Part shown: positions 16,045 through 21,673 of the stretch, one piece after another | Layout of the letters: each line of letters starts with the position of its first letter | How positions within the stretch are numbered: the stretch's first letter is position 1 | DNA from: a virus | Virus record (IMG/VR): IMGVR_UViG_3300037153_000161 | Span: 1 to 23,832 of that record | Strand: one strand, 5' to 3' | DNA: 23,832 nt | The notes under the pieces: generated by a model | Databases searched by the model: none | What the model was told of the DNA's origin: nothing | What the model saw: only the letters and a program-made list of their open reading frames with translations | Position numbers and translations under genes: made by a program

Positions 16045-16391
16045 CGCCGTTTTTGTTTCGGCGGCCGCCGGCGGACGATCTCGAGGGTTTCCTGAAAGGC
16101 CGCGAGCCATTTCGCGCGCGTCGACGGCCGCAGGCCGCGGGCAATCTCGAGGATGGCGGCCTCTTGCGGATCCGCCGGCGAGTCGAGCAAGTCACCGATC
16201 GTATGGCCAAACACGCGCGCCAGGGCCTCGAGGTGATCGAGTGGCAGGCGGCCGCTCGGATTGCGGAGGTACCGACTGATATAGCTCTGATGCTGGCCGA
16301 TTGCGGAGGCGAGCGTTTCTTGCGTGATCGTGTCGCTGAGATCGAGCCACAGCTGCAGGCGGAGGCGCGCCCGATCGTCCAAACGTCCCAT
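16026..16391 (-). CDS. XRE-family repressor (CI-like, 121 aa)
   Basis: Leftward gene, start taken at ATG 16391-16389 (MGRLDDRARLRLQLWLDL). Residues about 20-75 form a lambda-type helix-turn-helix: ITQETLASAIGQHQSYISRYLRNPSGRLPLDHLEALARVFG, where TQETLASAIG and QSYISRYL are helices 2 and 3. The C-terminal third (EIARGLRPSTRAKWLAAFQETLEIV) is helical and ends in a basic tail; there is no peptidase S24 domain, so inactivation would not be by RecA-stimulated self-cleavage. Probable master repressor of lysogeny. An upstream in-frame ATG would add 26 poorly ordered residues across a probable promoter. Confidence 0.85.
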   Translation of the reverse strand: MGRLDDRARLRLQLWLDLSDTITQETLASAIGQHQSYISRYLRNPSGRLPLDHLEALARVFGHTIGDLLDSPADPQEAAILEIARGLRPSTRAKWLAAFQETLEIVRRRPPKQKRRHRGAV

Positions 16392-16405
16392 AGGGTGTGG
16401 CCGGT

Positions 16406-16433
16406 ATTTTGTGTGACGGGTCGGCCTCAGCAA
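16406..16433 (-). promoter_or_regulatory. Possible leftward promoter of the repressor
   Basis: On the - strand a -35-like TTGCTG (complement of 16428-16433) is followed after 16 bases by a -10-like CAAAAT (complement of 16406-16411), placing the transcript start a few bases before ATG 16391. Matches to consensus are modest (3/6 and 4/6), so this is a suggestion based on position. Confidence 0.35.
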
Positions 16434-16499
16434 CAATCTGACTCCGGATATCCGTATGCAGTCAAACACGCCATCCCGGCGGTTGTCTATTCCTTGGGA

Positions 16500-16628
16500 T
16501 CAGCGGAAACAGTCGGGCCGCGCGTCGTGGCCGGCTAAGATCTTGGCCGCGTCACGTCGAATTAACAGATCTTGAAACGCCGCGGCCTTCGTGATTTTCT
16601 TGGCGGTCGCGGCGATGCGCGCCGCCAT
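16500..16628 (-). CDS. Possible 42-aa lysine/alanine-rich peptide
   Basis: Reads from ATG 16628-16626 to TGA 16502-16500. The peptide (MAARIAATAKKITKAAAF, then QDLLIRRDAAKILAGHDA) looks like a helical coding product with codon use similar to the rest of the genome. It is not homologous to anything I recognise and has no clear Shine-Dalgarno. It lies upstream of the repressor on the same strand, with a 108-base gap. An opposing 39-codon ORF (16456-16575, +) competes for the same DNA and looks less protein-like. Confidence 0.3.
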   Translation of the reverse strand: MAARIAATAKKITKAAAFQDLLIRRDAAKILAGHDARPDCFR

Positions 16629-16654
16629 TGATCGAACGAACGGGAAGTGCCGAG

Positions 16655-16963
16655 ATGCCCAGAACTCCGACGGCGCTCGACGATCGGCGATTTGATCCGG
16701 TCTATCTCGCAGAACGGGTAACAGAGCCTGAGCGTGTCATCATCGCGGCGATCACCGTCGAGCTCCTCGCGGCCGTCGACGAATCAATCGCCTCGGGGGT
16801 CCCACTCGCCGCCGGCATTGTGATCGGCGCCTGGGTGCAGCTCGCGCTTGTCCTCGAGGATCGCTTCTGTAGCGAACGGGATCGGATCCATCGCGCCTGG
16901 CGGCGCGCGCAGGCGCTCGAGGCCGCGCGGGCCGACGATGACGAGACGCGCGGCGAATCATGA
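16655..16963 (+). CDS. Hypothetical early protein (102 aa)
   Basis: Start ATG 16655 is preceded by CGGGAAG about ten bases upstream; a TTG start at 16628 is possible but would add poorly conserved-looking residues. The protein is acidic and helical, with a hydrophobic centre (VIIAAITVELLAAV, later AAGIVIGAWVQLALVLE) that is amphipathic rather than clearly membrane-spanning, and an Arg/Ala-rich C-terminal helix. No family is recognised. It is first in the rightward early operon, the place normally held by cro/cII-like genes, but there is no visible helix-turn-helix. The end overlaps the next ATG as ATGA. Confidence 0.65.
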   Translation: MPRTPTALDDRRFDPVYLAERVTEPERVIIAAITVELLAAVDESIASGVPLAAGIVIGAWVQLALVLEDRFCSERDRIHRAWRRAQALEAARADDDETRGES

Positions 16964-17118
16964 CCCCGGCCTGGCTGGTGCGGCTCGTCGTGCGCGCGCG
17001 CTGTACGCATCACTGGGTCGTGCGCGGCGACGGCGACGGGATCCTCTGGCTCGAGTGCGCGTTTTGTGAAACGCGATCCGTCGGATGGATCGTCCATGCG
17101 CCGCGGGGCCGATCATGA
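16960..17118 (+). CDS. Zinc-ribbon-like mini protein (52 aa)
   Basis: ATG 16960 overlaps the previous stop (ATGA) and its own TGA overlaps the DUF1376 start at 17115, so three genes are coupled. The protein has C15-x-H-H followed by W, then C33-A-F-C36, a plausible single zinc site (CxHH...CxxC) in a beta-hairpin context (WVVRGDGDGILWLECAFCETRS). Such tiny ribbons are common beside phage replication genes and probably bind DNA or protein. The zinc assignment is inferred from residue spacing. Confidence 0.6.
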   Translation: MTPAWLVRLVVRARCTHHWVVRGDGDGILWLECAFCETRSVGWIVHAPRGRS

Positions 17119-17450
17119 ACCGGCCGCCGGCGTTTCTGTTTTATCCGCGCGATTTTCTCGTCGACGCGCACGTCGATCGGATGACGCTCGAGCAAATCGG
17201 CGCGTACGTGCGGCTGCTCTGTTTTGCCTGGCTCGAGGGCGGCCTCGACGCGAATCTCGACGGCCTCGCCGGCCTCTGCCACATTTCGCGCGCGGAGTTT
17301 GAAACCCGGATCTGGCCGGCGCTCCGGCCGTGCTTTCGCATTGAGGGCGGGCGGATCGTACAGAAACGGCTCGAGCGATCGCGCGCGCAATCGGCGAAGG
17401 CGTCCGCGCACGGCCGGGCGGCGGCGATCGCGCGATGGTCCCGTTCATGA
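17115..17450 (+). CDS. DUF1376 (YdaU-like) replication-associated protein (111 aa)
   Basis: The opening PPAFLFYPRDFLVDAHVDRMTLEQIGAYVRLL, followed by CFAWLEGG and later FRIEGGRIVQKRLE, is the typical DUF1376 domain, whose members sit in phage replication operons next to DnaC/helicase-loader genes or carry a C-terminal replication domain. Here the domain ends at residue about 90, followed by a basic AKASAHGRAAAIARW helix, and then stops. In many relatives the next residues are a QA/serine-rich linker containing EQC-SNA-type sequence; a stretch like that (MPEQCSCNAL) is encoded just downstream in the -1 frame (17447-17536). The protein may therefore be truncated by a frameshift. Likely recruits host replication proteins to the adjacent origin. 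Confidence 0.82.
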   Translation: MNRPPAFLFYPRDFLVDAHVDRMTLEQIGAYVRLLCFAWLEGGLDANLDGLAGLCHISRAEFETRIWPALRPCFRIEGGRIVQKRLERSRAQSAKASAHGRAAAIARWSRS

Positions 17451-17536
17451 CGTTTCGCCGCCAATTCGTCATGCCCGAGCAATGCTCCTGCAATGCTTTG
17501 CATAGTACGTACGTACTTTCAGAAGCAACGAGCTAG
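17447..17536 (+). CDS. Short -1-frame continuation of the DUF1376 gene (29 codons)
   Basis: ATG 17447 overlaps the DUF1376 stop as ATGA. The 29-residue product contains MPEQCSCNALHSTYVLSEATS, which resembles the linker that follows the DUF1376 domain in other phages. It could be a separately coupled peptide, a relic of a formerly longer protein, or part reached by frameshifting, although no slippery heptamer is obvious. The same DNA also holds iterons and a palindrome, so the similarity may be accidental. Confidence 0.3.
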   Translation: MTFRRQFVMPEQCSCNALHSTYVLSEATS

Positions 17537-17679
17537 TTAGGGTCCTGTGGAAATGTGGAAAACGATCCGGAATCGACGACGGGGCCACGCATGAACGCTC
17601 GAGCGCAAGTGACCGTCCGATCAGCGGAAACGGGATCGCGACGCGCGGCCTCGAGGGTTCGCCGGCGGCCTGTGGAAAA
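17479..17679. other. Putative phage replication origin (iterons, palindrome, DnaA-box-like sites)
   Basis: GCAATGCT occurs at 17479-17486 and 17490-17497, an 11-base spacing. A perfect 14-bp palindrome AGTACGTACGTACT lies at 17504-17517. TGTGGAAAT (17546-17554) and TGTGGAAAA (17554-17562) are tandem, and TGTGGAAAA recurs at 17671-17679; the complement TTTTCCACA differs by one base from the DnaA box TTATCCACA. The segment lies between the DUF1376 and RusA-like genes and is locally less GC-rich (17495-17565). Origin function is inference. Confidence 0.5.
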
Positions 17680-18130
17680 GCTGTCGACGGCGACGGCGAC
17701 GTATGTGGCGCCGCTCGACTGCTGGACGTTCACACTCCCGCGGCTGCTCCGATCGCCCAATGCCACATACTGGCGTCACTGGCGGATCAAACAACGCGAG
17801 GCCAAAACGTGGCGCGCGCTCCTGCTGGCGGCCTTGCTCGCCGATCCGGCCGGCGCGCCGATCGTCCGGATCGCCTTACAGGGCGGGCGTGTGATCACGG
17901 CCGGGCCGCGGCGGGTCCGGATTGAGCGGTGGTGTGCCCGGCCGCAACAGTTCATCCGGGATCGCGACAATCTCGCGTTCTCGGCGAAACATCTCGTCGA
18001 CGCGCTCGTCGGGATCGGGCTCTTGCACGATGACGATCCGGCCTGGGCGGATCGGCCAATCCCGACACAGCATGTCTCCGCGCAGGGCCGGACCTATACC
18101 GTCGTCGTCGTCGAACCGTGGAATCCGTAA
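17591..18130 (+). CDS. RusA-like Holliday-junction resolvase (about 142-179 aa)
   Basis: Cuts branched DNA left by recombination or replication before packaging. The family pattern is clear: an N-terminal strand and FTLPRLLRSPNATYWRHWRIK, then RDRDN (two catalytic aspartates), a lysine eight residues on (SAKHLVDALV) and the final LHDDD acid cluster, ending in a VVVVEPW strand. E. coli RusA is 120 aa. The start is uncertain: GTG 17555, ATG 17591 and GTG 17705 are all in frame. The first 50 residues from 17555 look unstructured and overlap the probable origin, so GTG 17705 may be the real start. The RusA-like gene is the only recognisable DNA-metabolism enzyme in this block. Confidence 0.78.
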   Translation: MNARAQVTVRSAETGSRRAASRVRRRPVEKLSTATATYVAPLDCWTFTLPRLLRSPNATYWRHWRIKQREAKTWRALLLAALLADPAGAPIVRIALQGGRVITAGPRRVRIERWCARPQQFIRDRDNLAFSAKHLVDALVGIGLLHDDDPAWADRPIPTQHVSAQGRTYTVVVVEPWNP

Positions 18131-18139
18131 GGAGGCCGT

Positions 18140-18439
18140 ATGAGCAGCTGGGCGCTCTTTCATGATCCGCTCTCGTGGTTTGGCAACGAGCCGATCGCCA
18201 ATTCACAGTTTCAGTCGTTCGACGACAAAGGCGACGGCCTCGTCGGGCTCAAGCGCGCGGATGGATCGTACGTCTCGCAGAATCCCAATCAGTACGGCGT
18301 GTTCTCGAGCGCGCCGGAGTGCAAGGCCTACGAGACATTTGGCGGCGGCGCCGGCGTCGGCGTCAAAACGAGCTGGACGCGCCCGGAGCAGGGCGACAAG
18401 ATTTTTTCGTACTTCTGCTGTCAGCTGCCGAATTGCTGA
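18140..18439 (+). CDS. Small beta-rich protein, fascin/trefoil-like repeat (99 aa)
   Basis: A strong Shine-Dalgarno (AAGGAGG, 18129-18135) precedes ATG 18140, so high expression is expected. Residues about 33-67 (GLVGLKRADGSYVSQNP, then a short strand and CKAYETF) resemble one repeat of fascin/FRG1-type beta-trefoil folds, where 'V.L...G.YV' is followed by 'W/YE.F'. The C-terminal part has paired cysteines (FCCQLPNC) and aromatic strands. One repeat is too short for a whole trefoil, so it may trimerise or pair with another protein. Carbohydrate binding is a guess from fold analogy. It opens the accessory block that includes the glycosidase-like gene. Confidence 0.6.
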   Translation: MSSWALFHDPLSWFGNEPIANSQFQSFDDKGDGLVGLKRADGSYVSQNPNQYGVFSSAPECKAYETFGGGAGVGVKTSWTRPEQGDKIFSYFCCQLPNC

Positions 18440-18442
18440 CGC

Positions 18443-18673
18443 ATGGTGAAGGCCGTCGGCACACAAACGAACGGCGATCGGTTTCTCATTCTCGGCCTGA
18501 GCGCCGAGAACCTGCGGCAGCTGCAGGCCGATCGGACGATCCTCGTCGAGCTGGCCGATTTTGCGCCGCACCTAGCCGCCGGTGAGCCGGTCGCGCGGAT
18601 CGTGCTGTTTACGGGCGCGACGGAAGCGGAAATAACGACCACACTCCAGGCCATTTTTCAGACACAGAGGTAA
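18443..18673 (+). CDS. Hypothetical small protein (76 aa)
   Basis: Begins at ATG 18443, three bases after the preceding stop, and precedes the large TIM-barrel-like gene by six bases. The sequence reads as two strand-helix units: GDRFLILGLSAENLRQLQADRTILVELAD, then PVARIVLFTGATEAEITTTLQAIFQ. Very similar 'LGLS-EN..RL..' and 'LFTG-TE..I...L' patterns recur in small phage proteins of GC-rich hosts, usually annotated hypothetical. The domain looks like a compact alpha/beta fold without catalytic residues. Role unknown; operon context suggests partnership with its neighbours. Confidence 0.65.
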   Translation: MVKAVGTQTNGDRFLILGLSAENLRQLQADRTILVELADFAPHLAAGEPVARIVLFTGATEAEITTTLQAIFQTQR

Positions 18674-18679
18674 ACGCCC

Positions 18680-19804
18680 ATGCGCGCCGCCTTGTTGCAG
18701 CCGACACAGCCGAGCGTGATCCACGTCCCGCCGATCGTACGGCCGCCGCTGCCGCTCCCGTTGCCACGGGCCGATCGGGATGGCGTCCCGTGGGCCGATG
18801 GCCTGCCGTGGGACGGCGGCCAGGCGCCGACGTCGCGCGACTACTGCCGGGCGGATGCGTGGGGCGTCGTCGTCGACGGCGCCCCGTGGGTGCCGGGCGC
18901 CTCGAGCGCGTATCCCGAACGGATCCTGACGTGGTTTCTCGATCGCTGGTCGCTCGAGTGGCAACGCCGGATCCTGACGACGTACGCCGGCCTCGGCTAC
19001 ACGCATTTTTTTCTGAGCGTGGCCGACAGCCTGGCGGACGTCAATCAGCCGGCCGGCAGCCCGCCCGGCGCCGGGAAATCCCTGAGTGAGTTTCGATCGA
19101 CGTGCGAGCTCGTGAAATCGTACGGCCTGTACGTGGCCGTCATGCTCGGAAGCAAGTACTTCGCGACATTTCCGCGCGAGCCGGGCCTCTACTGTCCGCA
19201 CGACATGGATCCCGGCCAGTGGGCGGCGTATGCCGATCCGCTGCTCGACGCGCTCCTGCCGGTCGTCGATGAAGTGGTGCCGGCGTGGGAGTGGAATCTC
19301 TGGTGTCGGACGGCGCCCGACGCGATCACGGCGATCAAACATATCGGCGATCGCTGCCACGCCGCCGGCGTCAGCTGCTGGCTGCATTTCAGCCCGCACT
19401 ATACGAGCTGGTTTGCCGACGGCGATCCGCGTGGCCGGTTTGGGTTCTATGACGATCTGAACACGTCAATCGACGGCCTCAACTATCAGGGCGTGAGCGA
19501 CTGGACAACGCAAGACGCCGCCGATCGCGCGGTCGATACGCTGTGGCAGTTTGCCCAGCAGCCGTATGGCCACAAATTCCGGTACTGGGAGGATCTGGCG
19601 TTTGTCATGTTCGACGGGAACCCGCAACGCGGGACGCCGCCCGCCTACACCGACGGCGTGGCCCGCGGGCCGGCCTGCACGCCGGAGGATGCGAACTGCC
19701 GCGGCTGGTACCTCATGTCGACCTATGACAACGTGAAAGGCACGGACGGAAAGATCTGGGGCTTCGGCAATGGCGGCCGGCGGCCGGACGGCTCGCGGAT
19801 CTGA
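18680..19804 (+). CDS. Conserved phage TIM-barrel-like protein, glycosidase-like (374 aa)
   Basis: The largest non-structural gene besides integrase. After a proline-rich N-terminus (residues 1-50; the PPLPLPLPRAD stretch) come alternating strands and helices compatible with a beta/alpha barrel: WQRRILTTYAGLGYTHFFLSVAD, ELVKSYGLYVAVMLGSKYF, then VVPAWEWNLWC (E204 at a strand end), SCWLHFSPHYTSWF (residues about 243-255) and DGLNYQG (275-281). The end is WGFGNGGRRPDGSR. The W-E-W and H-F-S-x-H strand ends are where glycoside hydrolases place catalytic acids. Relatives appear in soil-phage and prophage sequences as hypothetical proteins. It has no signal peptide. It may be a virion depolymerase or the missing lysin. 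AGAGG at 18666-18670 is its Shine-Dalgarno. Confidence 0.65.
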   Translation: MRAALLQPTQPSVIHVPPIVRPPLPLPLPRADRDGVPWADGLPWDGGQAPTSRDYCRADAWGVVVDGAPWVPGASSAYPERILTWFLDRWSLEWQRRILTTYAGLGYTHFFLSVADSLADVNQPAGSPPGAGKSLSEFRSTCELVKSYGLYVAVMLGSKYFATFPREPGLYCPHDMDPGQWAAYADPLLDALLPVVDEVVPAWEWNLWCRTAPDAITAIKHIGDRCHAAGVSCWLHFSPHYTSWFADGDPRGRFGFYDDLNTSIDGLNYQGVSDWTTQDAADRAVDTLWQFAQQPYGHKFRYWEDLAFVMFDGNPQRGTPPAYTDGVARGPACTPEDANCRGWYLMSTYDNVKGTDGKIWGFGNGGRRPDGSRI

Positions 19805-19806
19805 TC

Positions 19807-20103
19807 ATGGCGCCGCAGACACTCCGCCTCGACGACGACGATCGATACCTGCGCCTCAGTGATCTAGTGCGGTACTCGACGCTCTCGATCCGCACCCTGC
19901 GCCGCTATATGCACGACGCGATCGATCCGCTGCCGGTCCACCGGATTGGCGGGTGTCTGCTCGTCAAACGATCGGAATTTGACGCCTGGCTGCGCCGTCG
20001 GGAACAGCGCGACGCCGATCGCGGGCCGGCGCCGGCGACCGGGTTTGCGCGGGCGCAGCTCCTCGAGCGCGTCGCGCGCGCCGTCAAGGCCACGCGCGGG
20101 TAA
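19807..20103 (+). CDS. Xis/AlpA-like helix-turn-helix protein (98 aa)
   Basis: Residues about 14-65 form a winged helix-turn-helix of the excisionase/MerR type (HTH_17): YLRLSDLVRYSTLSIRTLRRYM, followed by a wing IDPLPVHRIGGCLLVKRSEFDAWL. The C-terminus is Arg-rich and low in structure. The gene starts two bases after the upstream stop and is followed by the RHH protein and integrase, so excisionase (directionality factor) is the most likely role; it could also act as a transcription factor. Confidence 0.78.
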   Translation: MAPQTLRLDDDDRYLRLSDLVRYSTLSIRTLRRYMHDAIDPLPVHRIGGCLLVKRSEFDAWLRRREQRDADRGPAPATGFARAQLLERVARAVKATRG

Positions 20104-20118
20104 ATGGTGCCGTTGTGA

Positions 20119-20124
20119 TACACT
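20119..20124 (+). promoter_or_regulatory. Likely -10 element of a leaderless transcript for the RHH/integrase genes
   Basis: TACACT lies exactly at -12 to -7 when the A of ATG 20131 is +1, the arrangement typical of leaderless genes with a TANNNT motif. No Shine-Dalgarno exists before 20131, and no -35 is clear. Confidence 0.4.
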
Positions 20125-20130
20125 GTCGGC

Positions 20131-20298
20131 ATGAAACACACCGAGACGGTCAATCTCCGGATCCCGGCGGACATGCGCGCCGCCCTCGACGCGATCAAGA
20201 TCCGCGACGGGATCCCGTACAGCGAACAATTGCGCCGCGCGCTGCAGCTCTGGCTCGATCAGAAGAATCCGCCGGCGACGAAGAAGGCGAGGCGCTGA
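20131..20298 (+). CDS. Ribbon-helix-helix protein (55 aa)
   Basis: A short gene with ATG 20131 and TGA 20296-20298, sharing one base with the integrase ATG (TGATG). The product opens with the strand ETVNLRIPADM, then helix RAALDAIKIRDG, a turn and helix IPYSEQLRRALQLWLDQK, a canonical CopG/Arc-type ribbon-helix-helix, followed by a basic tail KKARR. Probably a dimeric DNA-binding protein that controls the integrase or takes part in recombination as an accessory factor. No Shine-Dalgarno is present; see the leaderless promoter entry. Confidence 0.8.
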   Translation: MKHTETVNLRIPADMRAALDAIKIRDGIPYSEQLRRALQLWLDQKNPPATKKARR

Positions 20299-21542
20299 TG
20301 GCGCGCGCGCGCGGGATCGTCGTCACGCTCTACCACGACCACACGCCCGGCCGCAAGAAACCATGGGCGCTCCTATGGCGCGCCTACAAGACCGGACACG
20401 TCGGGCCGGGCAAGCGCCTGTCGATGTGGTTTACGACGGAGGCCGAGGCGACGGAAGCCAAGATTGAGCTCGAGAAAGGGCTGGCCGCCGACGCGCCGCC
20501 GCCGGACGTCCCGACGGTCAGTCTCCGCCGCGTCGATTCCTTGGGCGCGCTCGCCGGGGAACATCCGGATAAGACGAAGCTCACGGGGTGGTTGGCCGAC
20601 TGTCAACGGACGCTCGCCGGCGCGACCGTGCGCGGCTACCGGAGCGCGCTGCGCAATTACCTGGCGCCGGAGCCCGGCCATCGTCGGTATCCGGGCCTCG
20701 GCGATCTCGTGATCAGCGACGCGACGTGCTCCCCGATCGTCTTCCACGAGTATCTTCTCGCGCTCCACGCAGCCGGCGTGAGCCTGAGCATGCGGCGCCG
20801 CCTGCAACGGGTGCTGAGTGCGTTCTGCACCTGGGCGAAATTCGCCGGCAAGCTGACGGGACACAATCCGTGCTTCGATCTTGGCCGCAAGATTCGGCAG
20901 AAGGGCGAGCTCGTGGTGGAGCATCCGCCGAACCCCTTCACGGCCGCCGAGGTCGGGCAGCTGTTCGATCAGATCGCGGCCGTCGAGCCCGACTATGTGC
21001 CGTACTTCCAATTTCTGCTGGATGTCGGCGTGCGGGTGGGCGAGGCCGGCGCGCTCCCGTGGACGGCGATTGACTGGACGGCGCGGACGGCGACGATCGC
21101 GGCGAGCTACAGCCCGACGGAAGGCGCCGATAAGGATACGAAAACGCATCGCGTCCGCGTCGTCCAGTTGAGCGGCCGCGTGCTCGAGCAGCTCGAACGC
21201 TGGCAGGCGGAGCAACGCAAGGAAGCCTTTCGCCGCGGCCGGCCGACGCCGCGCCATGTGTTTACGACGCGCCGGCTCGCTCGGCTGACGCCGAACAGCA
21301 GTGTGCGCGATGTCCTCGCGCGATCGATGGCGGCCTGCGGGATCGCCGGGCATACGCTGCACGACTTTCGCGATACCTTCGCGACGTCGCACCTCGTTAA
21401 GAACTGGGATAGCAAGCTGGCCTGGGTGAGCAATCAACTCGGGCATGCCGATCCCCAGGTGACGGCGAAGCACTATTACCGCTACCGGCCGACGACGGCC
21501 GCGGCGAGCTTTGCCGACGATATCGTGACATGGACGAGCTGA
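20298..21542 (+). CDS. int: Tyrosine-family integrase (414 aa)
   Basis: Catalyses site-specific integration and excision. The start ATG 20298 is coupled to the RHH gene; the frame is open further upstream, but that part is the RHH gene read out of frame. N-terminal residues 1-60 form an arm-binding-like domain (KKPWALLWRAY then RLSMWFTTEAEA). A SAM-like core-binding domain spans about 95-190. Catalytic residues: R246 in LDVGVRVGEAGALPW, K282, H355 and R358 in HTLHDFRD, H383 in QLGHAD, and nucleophile Y393 or Y394 in KHYYRY. Length and motifs are complete, so the enzyme should be active. The gene ends five bases before the tRNA gene that points towards it. Confidence 0.96.
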   Translation: MARARGIVVTLYHDHTPGRKKPWALLWRAYKTGHVGPGKRLSMWFTTEAEATEAKIELEKGLAADAPPPDVPTVSLRRVDSLGALAGEHPDKTKLTGWLADCQRTLAGATVRGYRSALRNYLAPEPGHRRYPGLGDLVISDATCSPIVFHEYLLALHAAGVSLSMRRRLQRVLSAFCTWAKFAGKLTGHNPCFDLGRKIRQKGELVVEHPPNPFTAAEVGQLFDQIAAVEPDYVPYFQFLLDVGVRVGEAGALPWTAIDWTARTATIAASYSPTEGADKDTKTHRVRVVQLSGRVLEQLERWQAEQRKEAFRRGRPTPRHVFTTRRLARLTPNSSVRDVLARSMAACGIAGHTLHDFRDTFATSHLVKNWDSKLAWVSNQLGHADPQVTAKHYYRYRPTTAAASFADDIVTWTS

Positions 21543-21547
21543 GGGCT

Positions 21548-21620
21548 AGCCGGCGCGCGGACTTGAACCGCGAACCCCCGGTTTACGAAACCGGTGCTCT
21601 ACCGATTGAGCTACGCCGGC
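21548..21620 (-). tRNA. tRNA-Thr (anticodon CGT)
   Basis: A complete 73-nt cloverleaf on the - strand. The 7-bp acceptor stem is formed by 21614-21620 and 21549-21555. The D arm has the stem GCTC/GAGC and loop AATCGGTA; the anticodon stem is CCGGT/ACCGG with loop TTCGTAA, giving anticodon CGT, which reads ACG. The T arm is CGCGG/CCGCG with loop TTCAAGT. Discriminator U, no encoded CCA. Thr/ACG is by far the commonest Thr codon in this genome (5 of the first 6 Thr codons of the capsid gene). The 3' end faces the integrase stop five bases away, the usual geometry of a tRNA attachment site. Confidence 0.95.
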
Positions 21621-21623
21621 GTG

Positions 21624-21673
21624 GTGATAACTGGCGATCGGGCCGAAGTGATAACTAAGTGATAACTGGCGAT
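21624..21673. repeat. Three phased direct repeats next to the tRNA (possible integrase arm sites)
   Basis: GTGATAACTGGCGAT at 21624-21638 and again at 21659-21673 are identical over 15 bp. A shorter copy GTGATAACT sits at 21648-21656. Repeat starts are 24 and 11 bases apart, close to whole helical turns. The segment is much less GC-rich than the coding DNA. Position beside tRNA and integrase suggests arm-type binding sites of attP. Confidence 0.7.

Larger units (their letters stand above)
16392..16654. promoter_or_regulatory. Lysogeny-switch intergenic region with operator-like palindromes
   Basis: The 263-base gap between the divergent repressor and early genes. It contains a perfect palindrome CGGATATCCG (16445-16454), nearly flanked by TGACT (16439-16443) and AGTCA (16460-16464). 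It also has AAGATCTT (16537-16544) and a second AGATCT 29 bases further on (16567-16572). A weak rightward promoter is possible: TTGAAA 16572-16577, 17 bases, TTTTCT 16595-16600. These are candidate repressor/Cro operators; none is proven. Two short ORFs overlap here (16456-16575 on +, 16500-16628 on -). Confidence 0.5.

Noticed and set aside
15300-16538. 412-codon + strand ORF overlapping fibre, miniprotein and repressor genes
   Set aside because: Sequence is R/G/A-rich without domain order and contradicts three better supported genes in other frames.
16456-16575. 39-codon + strand ORF beginning beside the CGGATATCCG palindrome
   Set aside because: No Shine-Dalgarno, no domain, overlaps a more protein-like - strand ORF and operator-like sites.
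20115-20297. 61-codon N-terminal extension of the integrase
   Set aside because: This part is the ribbon-helix-helix gene read in another frame; the coupled ATG 20298 gives a normal integrase N-terminus.
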